Under the pieces are notes generated by a model. It searched no databases. It was not told the DNA's origin and was given only the letters and a program-made list of their open reading frames with translations. Positions 1-7,132 of a stretch of 18,473 bases of DNA are shown piece after piece. The translations under genes and the position numbers were made by a program. This DNA comes from JBOFEH01 sp051650265 (GTDB lineage Bacteria > Bacillota > Clostridia > Lachnospirales > Cellulosilyticaceae), in contig JBOFIR010000240.1 of the NCBI GenBank assembly GCA_051650265.1, positions 1 through 18,473 of the forward strand, written 5' to 3'. Within the stretch, counting starts at the first letter, position 1. Each line of letters opens with the position of its first letter.

Positions 1-1
1 T

Positions 2-1843
2 ATCTATGAAGTAGAGCGAGAGGAAAAAGGCATTAAGCATTATTATGAGATAAAAAAAGTACCTATTCTAGAGGTGGATCAGACATGTGTAGGGATAGGC
101 GTTTTTGTGAAAGATATTACCTTGAAAAAAACACTGCAAGATAAGGTTTTACAAGAACTTTCGGTATTTGATGAGTGTTGTAAGAATGAGGGGCTAGTGA
201 TAGGTAGTCAGAATGAAAAGATACTTGGGAATATAAGAAAAATATTTGAGAGGTATTGGAAGACGGCTCATTTTAATATATGGATTTACGATAAGAATAA
301 GCAAGCGGTGCTACCCTATTTTAAGTCATGCTTGTCCTCGGAAAAAATTACATCGGGCATAGGTTTTACTATTACACAGGAAGATATAGAGGGGTTTATA
401 AAGGGATCTTATCAAAGGTTAAGACAAGTGGATGTGAAAGCGTTTGGGGAGTGTGAAAAAAATGTAGATATATTACACATATTAATCTACCCAATTATTC
501 AAAGAAATGAATTTTTAGGTGTTGTGAGTATGGCATATGATGAGGAGCCAAAGCAAAGTATCATTGATAATGACTATATAGAAGTTGCGTGTGGACAGCT
601 CGCTCTCATTGTGAAATATATTCAAATGGCCCAGCAACTTGACAAAGAACTTGAGCGTAGAACGAGACTAGAGAAGGAATTGGGTCAATTTCTGGAGATT
701 TCAGCTGATTTTTTGATTAAGACAGATAGCAACAGGCAGTTTTGTGAAGTCAGTCAAGGATGTGTGGATGTATTGGGGTGGACGCGTCAAGAATTTTTGA
801 ATATGACGTGGGAAGAAATAATTCATCCAGATGACATAGAAAGCATGCGGCAATTAATTGATGCTGAAAGGGGAAGAGGTGAATCTGTCACCTGGCTCAA
901 TCGTTTTAGATGCGCAGATGGGAGTTATAAATGGCTCAGGTGGAATAGTGGTGAATATTTGGATCATAGAGGACTAAGGTTGGCGACGGCTAAAGATATT
1001 ACACGTGAAAAAGAACTCTTGATCAAAGAAGAACAGTTCGAAAAAGCAATGCAGTTAGAGCGCCTAAGGAGTGAATTCTTCGCAAATCTTTCTCACGAAT
1101 TTGGGACACCTATCAACATGATTATAAGTGTTGTTCAAATGATGCAACAATTTGAAGGGCTTATTACGAACCAAGAGAAAAATAGGGAGATGAAGCGGTA
1201 CATAGGAATCTTGAGGCAAAATGGTTATCGTCTTTTGAGATTGGTCAATAACTTGATTGATATCACAAAGATTGATGCGGGATTTTATCAAATCAAGCCT
1301 GTCAATTGTAATGTGATCTATGTCGTAGAAGAAATTGTCTTATCAGTAGTCACCTACTGTGAGAGAAAAGGGATAGAACTTATCTTTGATACGCAGATAG
1401 AAGAAGAAGTGATCGCTTGTGATCCAGATCAAATTGAACGCATCATGTTAAATCTGTTGGCCAATGCGATCAAATACACTGGTGAGGGTGGCTTGATTAA
1501 AGTGAATGTGAATTTGGAAGAGGCATATATAGTCATTGAGGTGCGAGATACAGGAATAGGCATTGCTGAAGATAAGCTACAGGCTATATTTGAACGCTTT
1601 GTTCAAGGAAGAGATGTGATGACTAGACCGTGTGAGGGAAGCGGTATTGGGTTATCCTTGGTGAAAGCATTAGTTGAACTACATAATGGCAGTATTAGTG
1701 TGGCGAGTGAAGAAAATGTAGGGAGTGTGTTCACTGTAAAATTACCAAGGGTACAGATGGCTTTAGTCCAAGAATCTGTACGTACATGTAGGCGCTTAAA
1801 TATTGAAAAATGCCATATTGAGTTCTCTGATATTTATAGATAG
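2..1843 (+). CDS. Sensor histidine kinase (PAS-GAF-PAS-HisKA-HATPase), 5' end cut by window
   Basis: A signal-transducing histidine kinase that would autophosphorylate and pass phosphate to a response regulator not present here. The frame is open from base 2, before the first in-frame GTG at 74, and those 24 codons plus the next ~20 read as the end of a PAS domain (closing VFVKDIT), so the true start lies outside the window. Of 613 visible residues: a GAF-like region at about 70-205, a second PAS/PAC at about 230-340 (HPDD, then DGSYKWLRW and ATAKDIT), a HisKA H-box with phospho-acceptor His at bases 1094-1096 (NLSHEFGTPIN), the N-box (NLLANAIKY), G1 (DTGIGI) and G2 (GSGIGLSLVKAL). No transmembrane segment or receiver domain is visible, so the visible part is cytosolic. 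The H-box has Gly where Arg or Lys is usual (HEFRTP). The next gene starts 47 bp downstream with no terminator between. The signal sensed is unknown. Confidence 0.93.
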   Translation: MYEVEREEKGIKHYYEIKKVPILEVDQTCVGIGVFVKDITLKKTLQDKVLQELSVFDECCKNEGLVIGSQNEKILGNIRKIFERYWKTAHFNIWIYDKNKQAVLPYFKSCLSSEKITSGIGFTITQEDIEGFIKGSYQRLRQVDVKAFGECEKNVDILHILIYPIIQRNEFLGVVSMAYDEEPKQSIIDNDYIEVACGQLALIVKYIQMAQQLDKELERRTRLEKELGQFLEISADFLIKTDSNRQFCEVSQGCVDVLGWTRQEFLNMTWEEIIHPDDIESMRQLIDAERGRGESVTWLNRFRCADGSYKWLRWNSGEYLDHRGLRLATAKDITREKELLIKEEQFEKAMQLERLRSEFFANLSHEFGTPINMIISVVQMMQQFEGLITNQEKNREMKRYIGILRQNGYRLLRLVNNLIDITKIDAGFYQIKPVNCNVIYVVEEIVLSVVTYCERKGIELIFDTQIEEEVIACDPDQIERIMLNLLANAIKYTGEGGLIKVNVNLEEAYIVIEVRDTGIGIAEDKLQAIFERFVQGRDVMTRPCEGSGIGLSLVKALVELHNGSISVASEENVGSVFTVKLPRVQMALVQESVRTCRRLNIEKCHIEFSDIYR

Positions 1844-1890
1844 AAGAATGAAAGATAAGTACAATAAAGGGTATAAAGGGAGGAGATAAA

Positions 1891-2733
1891 ATGAGAACGG
1901 AAAATGAGATGTATACACTCATTTTGGAGTTTGCAAAAGCGCATGATGAGATTAAGGCAGTGTATATGAATGGCTCAAGAGCCAATCCGAATGTGCCAAG
2001 AGATTGCTATCAAGATTATGATATTGTCTATGCGGTGACAGATCCGATGACGTTTATTGAGGATAAGCAGTGGATCCCTTACTTTGGTGAAATAGCAGTG
2101 ATGCAGGAGCCGGATGATTCAGAGCTTTTTGAAGAGGTGGTTGATTGGCAGGCCAAGTATACTTATCTGATGCAATTTCAAGATGGTAACCGCATTGATT
2201 TGACATTTCAAAATGTAGAGGCTGCCAAAGAAAAGTGTCAGAGTGATAGCCTGACGGTTGTCCTACTAGATAAAGAGGGTATATTACCTCTTGTAATGGC
2301 GCCTAGTGATAGAGATTATTATGTAAAAAGGCCAACTGAGCGTATGTTCTTGGAGTGTTGCAATGAATTTTGGTGGGTGGCACCTTATATTGCAAAGGGA
2401 TTATGGCGAGGCGAGATTCTCTATGCTATGGATCATCTTAATGAATGTGTACGGCCGATGCTGTTACAAATGCTTGCGTGGCAGGTAGGAGAACAACATG
2501 GGTTTGAGATCACTGTAGGTAAAAATAATAAGTATCTTCAGCAATATGTTGCAGAAGCTGTATGGGAAAGGTTGCTTGAGACATATCCTATAGCGGATGA
2601 ACAGGCAATTTGGGAAGCGCTTGAGAAGACTTGTGGGTTATTTGAAGAAATGGCACAACAAGTGGCAAAGGTATTTGGGTATCGTTATCATGCAGAAGAA
2701 GCAGCAGGGTCAAAAGCATACATCTTTAAATAA
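1891..2733 (+). CDS. aadK: Aminoglycoside 6-adenylyltransferase, ANT(6)/AadK family
   Basis: Predicted to transfer AMP from ATP to the 6-hydroxyl of streptomycin, inactivating it in the cytosol. The 280 residues match the usual ~284 of AadK-type enzymes. The nucleotidyltransferase signature is intact: NGSRANPN near residue 27, then DYDIVY with the paired metal-binding aspartates near 43-45, and a third acidic residue in NRIDLTFQ. The later family blocks KRPTERMFLECCNEFWWV and DHLNECVRPMLL are also recognisable. ATG 1891 has a strong GGGAGGAG site ending at 1884. It follows the sensor kinase by 47 bp and could be read through from it; its 3' end is closed by the bidirectional terminator at 2741. 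Nothing nearby looks mobile, so it is probably an intrinsic chromosomal copy. Whether it confers real resistance cannot be read from the sequence; the symbol marks the family, not proven orthology. Confidence 0.88.
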   Translation: MRTENEMYTLILEFAKAHDEIKAVYMNGSRANPNVPRDCYQDYDIVYAVTDPMTFIEDKQWIPYFGEIAVMQEPDDSELFEEVVDWQAKYTYLMQFQDGNRIDLTFQNVEAAKEKCQSDSLTVVLLDKEGILPLVMAPSDRDYYVKRPTERMFLECCNEFWWVAPYIAKGLWRGEILYAMDHLNECVRPMLLQMLAWQVGEQHGFEITVGKNNKYLQQYVAEAVWERLLETYPIADEQAIWEALEKTCGLFEEMAQQVAKVFGYRYHAEEAAGSKAYIFK

Positions 2734-2740
2734 AAAGATA

Positions 2741-2784
2741 ATCAAAAAAAGGCTATACATTTTGGGTATAGCCTTTGCTTTGAT
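2741..2784. terminator. Bidirectional Rho-independent terminator
   Basis: Inverted repeat AAAGGCTATAC (2748-2758) / GTATAGCCTTT (2766-2776) with a 7-nt loop. Outer arms ATCAAA (2741-2746) and TTTGAT (2779-2784) extend the stem. A- and T-rich flanks on both sides suit it to both the plus-strand adenylyltransferase and the minus-strand reductase, which converge here. Confidence 0.85.
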
Positions 2785-2796
2785 TAAATAAAGGTT

Positions 2797-3513
2797 TTAC
2801 ACATGGGAAGATGTGTTATCCAACATGGCAGCCTCCACGGTTTCAAAACCGAGACGCTGAACGGTTTTTGCAAAACGCTCACCAGGTTGGCTATGGTGGA
2901 GATGAAATTGAATCCCGCGTTCAATAATATCCAAGGCTTCTTCAGGGGTATAAATACCTTTAAGCTCTTGTCCTATGATTTTATCACGGCCAAACATGCC
3001 ACCAATAAAGATAGAGACTTGTCCTAATTTCTTCCCGACGAGGCCAATGCAAGTTAATTGTGGTTTGGAGCAGCTATTGGGGCAACCAGAAAGACCAATG
3101 CGAAGTTTGCTTGGGAACTTGGTATCGTAGTAAGCTTTGTAAAAACGCTCGTGCATAGCAAGTGCCACCTCTTCTGTATTGTACAGGCCAACACGGCAGA
3201 CGTTTCCTTTGCAGGTGTGAATAGGACGGATGCGAAGCCCTGTACCACCGACATATAAATCTGATTCTGCAAGATCCTTTTTGACCGCTTCAATCGTGTC
3301 ATATGTGATCCAAGGGATCTCTACGTCAAGGCGTTGGGTAAGTGTAAAATAGCCACGGCCATATCTGGTAGCCACTTCTATAATTTTTTTTGCATGATCT
3401 GAAGACATATGTCCTGCGGGGATGATCACACGGGCAGCAAAATGCTCCTTGTCTTTCTGGGGTAAGAAGCCTTGACCTTTTGCGGCCATGATTTGTTCCT
3501 GAGTTAAGTTCAT
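2797..3513 (-). CDS. Small nitrite/sulfite reductase-like siroheme/4Fe-4S protein
   Basis: A single-module member of the nitrite/sulfite reductase superfamily, probably a cytosolic siroheme and [4Fe-4S] enzyme reducing a small oxyanion; the substrate is not determinable. I start it at ATG 3511-3513 because AAGGAGG lies 6 bp upstream; an upstream in-frame ATG at 3549 would add 12 residues but has no such site. The 238 residues hold an N-terminal ferredoxin-like half-domain (to about 65: HFAARVIIPAGHMS, GYFTLTQRLDVEIP) and a C-terminal cluster-binding domain with Cys101/Cys106 (HTCKGNVCRVGL) and Cys144/Cys148 (SGCPNSCSKPQ). Canonical nitrite/sulfite reductases are roughly twice as long with two such repeats; this resembles the short type. 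The first Cys pair is spaced C-x4-C rather than C-x5-C. It stands alone, with no flavin or ferredoxin partner gene beside it. Confidence 0.82.
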   Translation of the reverse strand: MNLTQEQIMAAKGQGFLPQKDKEHFAARVIIPAGHMSSDHAKKIIEVATRYGRGYFTLTQRLDVEIPWITYDTIEAVKKDLAESDLYVGGTGLRIRPIHTCKGNVCRVGLYNTEEVALAMHERFYKAYYDTKFPSKLRIGLSGCPNSCSKPQLTCIGLVGKKLGQVSIFIGGMFGRDKIIGQELKGIYTPEEALDIIERGIQFHLHHSQPGERFAKTVQRLGFETVEAAMLDNTSSHV

Positions 3514-3676
3514 AAGAGCCTCCTTGTAAAAAATAACATTAATACTCATTGTGTATCATGGGGAAAAAAGTATGAACTTATGCACATAAAGATTGAAAAA
3601 TATCCAAAATACATCAAGTATTGAATAAGGAAAAAGGGGCAAAACAATAGTAGGGATTAAAATAAAAAGTCTCGAT

Positions 3677-3706
3677 TTGTCAAGGGGTGTAGAGTTGTGT
3701 TACTAT
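3677..3706 (+). promoter_or_regulatory. Sigma-A-type promoter of the phnA-like gene
   Basis: TTGTCA (3677-3682), an 18-bp spacer and TACTAT (3701-3706), 44 bp before the ATG at 3751. A GGAGGG ribosome binding site follows at 3737-3742. Confidence 0.6.
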
Positions 3707-3750
3707 AAGAGAGAGACTAGAATGAAACTTACTATTGGAGGGATTAAACA

Positions 3751-4098
3751 ATGGAACATTTACCAAATTGTCCAAAATGTAACTCAGAATATACTTATGA
3801 AGATGGTAGTTTATTAGTGTGCCCAGAATGTGCCCATGAATGGACACCAGGTAGTGAAAATGCAGGAGACGATACTGAGATCATCAAAGATGTGAATGGT
3901 AACGTACTTGCAGATGGAGATAGCGTAACTGTAGTGAAAGACCTTAAAGTTAAAGGAAGCTCATCATCAATCAAAATCGGAACAAAAGTTAAAAATATCC
4001 GTTTAATCTATGATGCAACAGATGGGCATGATATTGACTGTAAAATTGATGGATTTGGTGCAATGAAGCTCAAATCTTCAGTTGTAAAAAAAGCATAA
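3751..4098 (+). CDS. phnA: PhnA/YjdM family zinc-ribbon protein
   Basis: A small (115 aa) cytosolic protein of the PhnA (YjdM) family. The N-terminus is a zinc ribbon with CPKC at residues 8-11 and CPEC at about 28-31, matching two CxxC knuckles. The C-terminal PhnA domain follows, with the family blocks DVNGNVLADGDSV, VKDLKVKG and GTKVKNIRL, and length is typical. The historical name 'alkylphosphonate utilisation protein' is weakly founded; no phosphonate genes are nearby and the real role is uncertain. It has its own promoter at 3677 and its own terminator at 4129, so it is monocistronic. The lysine-rich C-terminus (SSVVKKA) is ordinary for the family. Confidence 0.92.
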   Translation: MEHLPNCPKCNSEYTYEDGSLLVCPECAHEWTPGSENAGDDTEIIKDVNGNVLADGDSVTVVKDLKVKGSSSSIKIGTKVKNIRLIYDATDGHDIDCKIDGFGAMKLKSSVVKKA

Positions 4099-4128
4099 GT
4101 AATCCTTTAAAAGCATAAAGCTCAAGAC

Positions 4129-4173
4129 ATCCTAGAACAACGCAACAAGAGGGCAAAGTTCTAGGATTTTTTT
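4129..4173 (+). terminator. Rho-independent terminator after phnA-like gene
   Basis: Perfect 10-bp arms ATCCTAGAAC (4129-4138) and GTTCTAGGAT (4158-4167) around a 19-nt loop, followed by an unbroken T tract to 4173. Confidence 0.85.
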
Positions 4174-4186
4174 AATGCAGACTATG

Positions 4187-4211
4187 TTAACTTATTAACA
4201 AATTAAGTTAA
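4187..4211. repeat. A/T-rich inverted repeat upstream of truA-like gene
   Basis: Arms TTAACTTA (4187-4194) and TAAGTTAA (4204-4211) separated by 9 bp, about 37 bp upstream of the -10 element of the truA-like gene. It may be a protein-binding site or chance in A/T-rich DNA. Confidence 0.35.
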
Positions 4212-4247
4212 AAAAATAACAAAGTATATATCTGTAAAAAATATGTA

Positions 4248-4253
4248 TATAAT
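4248..4253 (+). promoter_or_regulatory. -10 element for truA-like gene
   Basis: A consensus TATAAT lies 39 bp before the ATG at 4293. No good -35 hexamer stands at 16-18 bp upstream, so only the -10 is called. Confidence 0.45.
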
Positions 4254-4292
4254 AAAGAAGAATCACAAAGGCAGAACTTAAAGGTGGAACTT

Positions 4293-5030
4293 ATGAAGAA
4301 TTTTAAATTAACAATTCAATACGATGGTAGTCGCTATAAAGGCTGGCAAAAACAAAAAGATAATGAACTGACTGTTCAAGGAAAAATTGAGGAAGTACTC
4401 ACTAAGATGGTAGGTGAGAAAGTCATACTCATCGGTGCAGAGCGTACAGATGTAGGCGTACATGCAGAGAACTATGTGGCTAACTTCCAAGCTGATACAG
4501 GATTTAGTGATGAGATGGTGGAGAACTATCTCTATGAATATCTTCCAGAGGATATCGTAGTCAAACGTGTAGAAGAAGTACATGAGCGCTTCCATGCACG
4601 ATACAATGTCAAATCTAAGACTTATGTGTATACGATCACAAATCGTAGACAGCGTGATGTTTTTACACGTAAGTTTTCTTATCATCTAGAGAAGAAGCTG
4701 AATCTCAAATTAATGAGAGAGGCAGCAGCCCTTTTAGAAGGGACACATGATTTTCAAAGTTTTACAAGTTTAAAATCAGATACAAAGTCAACAGTACGTA
4801 CGATTGAATTCATTAAAGTTACAGAGAATGAAGGTGTAGTACAGATTATTGTCAAAGCAAATGACTTCTTATGGCATATGCCACGCCTACTCTGTGGGAT
4901 GCTCACAGCTATAGGAACTGAAGATGTGACAATCGAACAGATGGTTCAGGTACTAGAAGAAGCAAGAAAGCAAGAAAGACCGCCACTTGCAAAAGCAAAA
5001 GGACTAAGCTTACTCAGTGTAGCTTATTAA
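4293..5030 (+). CDS. truA: tRNA pseudouridine(38-40) synthase TruA-type
   Basis: Predicted to isomerise uridines 38-40 in the tRNA anticodon stem to pseudouridine. ATG 4293 is preferred over an in-frame GTG at 4284 because the GTG lies inside the AAGGTGG ribosome binding site (4281-4287). The 245 residues fit the family. Visible motifs are the opening IQYDGSRYKGWQ, the catalytic Asp53 in RTDVGVHA, the middle FHARYNVKSKTYVYTI and the late FLWHMPRLLCGML. The catalytic loop reads GAERTDVGVHAENYVANF, with Glu and Val where many TruA proteins have Gly/Ser and Ala, which suggests the divergent second TruA paralogue seen in some Clostridia. The gene is not in a ribosomal-protein cluster, in keeping with a paralogue. 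It is convergent with the transpeptidase gene and shares the 5033-5074 terminator. Confidence 0.93.
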   Translation: MKNFKLTIQYDGSRYKGWQKQKDNELTVQGKIEEVLTKMVGEKVILIGAERTDVGVHAENYVANFQADTGFSDEMVENYLYEYLPEDIVVKRVEEVHERFHARYNVKSKTYVYTITNRRQRDVFTRKFSYHLEKKLNLKLMREAAALLEGTHDFQSFTSLKSDTKSTVRTIEFIKVTENEGVVQIIVKANDFLWHMPRLLCGMLTAIGTEDVTIEQMVQVLEEARKQERPPLAKAKGLSLLSVAY

Positions 5031-5032
5031 AA

Positions 5033-5074
5033 AACAAGTCGCTTCAAACTCTTCGGAGTCTGAGGCGACTTGTT
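5033..5074. terminator. Long UUCG-loop terminator between convergent genes
   Basis: Nineteen-base arms (5033-5051 and 5056-5074) pair with a single A-C mismatch and one G-T wobble around a TTCG tetraloop closed by C-G. Read on the minus strand the stem is followed by GTTTTTTAA, an ideal U tract for the transpeptidase gene. On the plus strand the trailing Ts are poor, so it probably works mainly for the minus strand while also shielding truA's end. Confidence 0.85.
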
Positions 5075-5076
5075 GA

Positions 5077-6303
5077 TTAATCGATGATCACAGTAGAGCC
5101 ACTCACCATATTGTTGTAGAACCATTCGCTATGAGGTACAGAGAGGCGAATGCAGCCGGCAGAGGCACGTGAGCCAAGCTCACCTTTACCTTGAAGAAGA
5201 TAGGTGCCGGTCTTATCAAACATCACAGAGTGGTAGAGATAAGTTGTGCCAATAAAACCAAAAGCATTCTTGCAGCGATAACCTTTTTCTACACCAAAGT
5301 AAGGTACTTTGTAAGTGAGTTTGAACTGCCCTTTAGGGGTATCTGCACCACGTCTACCAGTAGAACATTTGAAGTGCTTCATAAGTGTCCAATTATTCTT
5401 GGAACCTTCAAATATGTAGGTGCGTTGTTTATCAATGTTGGTCCAGATGAGATAAGGTGTGCTACTAGATAGATTCTTGCTATTGATAGTATCTTCAGCC
5501 CAGAGTACGCCGGCCATATCAATGGGATCACCTAGATCTGAAAGATCCATAGATTGCAACCTTGTATAGTGCTGAAAAAGTCTATCGTTTGTCTGACCAA
5601 ATAGATTATTATTGGTGTAATGATAGCTTTTGTCATTGGATTGGCTCACAAGACTTGTGATGACTGTGGTGATATAGAGACCTGATTCAGTTGCCTTAGG
5701 GCGAGTGAAGGTTTCACCAGTACCTACGAGATATTGATTAGTTTTTTGAACACTGCCCTTATTCCAGTAAAGGTCTGTCACAGTAATGATGAGTGGATAG
5801 TCGCTATCATTAATGATTTGATCCTTAGTAGCAGTTATAGGAAGTGTAGTCTTCGGGGTCATATGATAGCTTATGTTGTTTTTAATGCTAATGTCAAAGA
5901 GGCTACGAAGTGCACCTACAGGCACGAGAACGCGCCCTTCTACGACAATCCCATGTGACTTGAAGCGATCTAGCCAGATTTCATTGGCATAGAGGTCAAA
6001 AGATTTCTTGCTCAAATCAACTTGAATAGCCTGAGCGGTTGTGGTGGATGCGTCTTGTAAAAGCACTTGAACTGCACCTGAAGCAGGGGTGAAGTTGACG
6101 GCTAATCCAGCATCTTTGAGGCTGCTTACAGGAACATAAGTACCATCTAACGCCGTATAAGTTTCTACGGTGTAATCGTTGAAGTTTAACGAGACCTTAC
6201 TTTTTTGGAGTGTTCCGAGTGAGAGTGTTGATGCAGTGGGTGCAGCAAAGAGTGGTACAATAAGAAACAAATAGCACATAATAACTTGAAAAACTTTTTT
6301 CAT
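5077..6303 (-). CDS. Exported L,D-transpeptidase (YkuD) with copper-amine-oxidase-like N-terminal domain
   Basis: A secreted or wall-associated enzyme expected to form 3-3 peptidoglycan cross-links or attach proteins to the wall. The 408 residues begin with a signal peptide (MKK, a hydrophobic run, then APTAS, cleavage near residue 21). A stalk of copper-amine-oxidase N-domain type follows at about 28-150, with the repeated pattern GTYVPVSSLKDAG and GRVLVPVGALRSLF; in Firmicutes this is a surface-binding module, not an oxidase. The YkuD domain occupies roughly 280-408: LIWTNIDKQRTYIFEG, the conserved His358 (YHSVMFD), then SAGCIRL with catalytic Cys384. The ATG at 6301-6303 follows AAAGGGG by about 11 bp. 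It is transcribed alone, divergent from the HAD gene and convergent with the truA-like gene. Confidence 0.92.
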   Translation of the reverse strand: MKKVFQVIMCYLFLIVPLFAAPTASTLSLGTLQKSKVSLNFNDYTVETYTALDGTYVPVSSLKDAGLAVNFTPASGAVQVLLQDASTTTAQAIQVDLSKKSFDLYANEIWLDRFKSHGIVVEGRVLVPVGALRSLFDISIKNNISYHMTPKTTLPITATKDQIINDSDYPLIITVTDLYWNKGSVQKTNQYLVGTGETFTRPKATESGLYITTVITSLVSQSNDKSYHYTNNNLFGQTNDRLFQHYTRLQSMDLSDLGDPIDMAGVLWAEDTINSKNLSSSTPYLIWTNIDKQRTYIFEGSKNNWTLMKHFKCSTGRRGADTPKGQFKLTYKVPYFGVEKGYRCKNAFGFIGTTYLYHSVMFDKTGTYLLQGKGELGSRASAGCIRLSVPHSEWFYNNMVSGSTVIID

Positions 6304-6430
6304 AGGATGACATCCCCTTTATTTATTCTTAGTAGAAAGGCGTTCTGTGTATATATATGAGAGGGTGAAAAATTTAGACCAAAAAAGGACAAGTAGCATA
6401 TGTGTATCAAGAGAATTGGAGGGATAAGAA

Positions 6431-7051
6431 ATGAAATACGATAGTATTATTTTTGATTTGGACGGCACACTATGGGATTCAATAGATGCAATTCTTGATT
6501 CGTGGAATAAGGTTGCTAAGAGACACCAGGGTTTAGACCGCAAATTAACAAGGGAAGATATTGCGGGTATTATGGGACTACAAATGGGGGATATTGCAAA
6601 GAAGCTCTTTCCTCATCTTGAAGAAGGTGCTAGACTTACACTTTTGTCAGAGTGTTGCAATGAAGAATGTGATGATCTGAAGCGATGTGGTGGGCAGCTC
6701 TATGAAGGGGTAGAAACAACTTTAAGTGAACTTGCAAAACAGTATAAACTATTTATTGTAAGCAACTGTCAGGAAGGGTACATCGAAGCCTTCCATCATT
6801 ACCATAGCCTAGATCGGTATTTTTTAGATTATGAAAATGCAGGGCGTACGGGGCTTTCTAAAGGGGAAAATATCAAACTTGTCATGGAAAGAAATGGACT
6901 CGAAAACCCTATTTATGTGGGCGATACAGAGGGTGATCTTAAAGGGGCACGTCTTGCTGGCATTCCATTTATTTATGCTGCATATGGATTTGGTGAGGTA
7001 AGTGAATATGACTATAAGATTGAAAAGTTTAGTGAGCTACTCGCTCTTTAA
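6431..7051 (+). CDS. HAD-superfamily hydrolase (phosphoglycolate phosphatase-like)
   Basis: A 206-residue cytosolic phosphatase of HAD subfamily I with a helical cap, resembling Gph and beta-phosphoglucomutase. Motif I is FDLDGTLWDS (nucleophile Asp9, acid/base Asp11), motif II is the Ser in LFIVSNCQ, motif III is the Lys in LSKGENI, and motif IV is YVGDTEGDLKGA, so all catalytic positions are present. The cap lies at about residues 18-95. The substrate cannot be told; phosphoglycolate or a sugar phosphate are both plausible. The ATG is preceded by GGAGGG (6418-6423). It is monocistronic, diverges from the transpeptidase gene and ends in the bidirectional hairpin at 7072. Confidence 0.9.
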   Translation: MKYDSIIFDLDGTLWDSIDAILDSWNKVAKRHQGLDRKLTREDIAGIMGLQMGDIAKKLFPHLEEGARLTLLSECCNEECDDLKRCGGQLYEGVETTLSELAKQYKLFIVSNCQEGYIEAFHHYHSLDRYFLDYENAGRTGLSKGENIKLVMERNGLENPIYVGDTEGDLKGARLAGIPFIYAAYGFGEVSEYDYKIEKFSELLAL

Positions 7052-7071
7052 ATAGCCCATTATATACTACC

Positions 7072-7122
7072 ATACAACAAAAGAAGGTTCAGACGACGGT
7101 GTCTGAACCTTTTTTGTTGTAT
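7072..7122. terminator. Long bidirectional terminator
   Basis: Inner arms AAGGTTCAGAC (7084-7094) / GTCTGAACCTT (7101-7111) with a 6-nt loop. The pairing continues through ATACAACAAAA (7072-7082) / TTTTGTTGTAT (7112-7122) with one bulged G at 7083, giving about 22 bp. A and T runs within the stem give a U tract in both directions, serving the convergent HAD and MATE genes. Confidence 0.9.
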
Positions 7123-7132
7123 AACAGTTTAA

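Noticed and set aside
3514..3549. Upstream ATG adding 12 residues to the siroheme reductase
   Set aside because: The inner ATG at 3511-3513 has AAGGAGG at ideal spacing, while the upstream one has none; the extra residues do not resemble the family.
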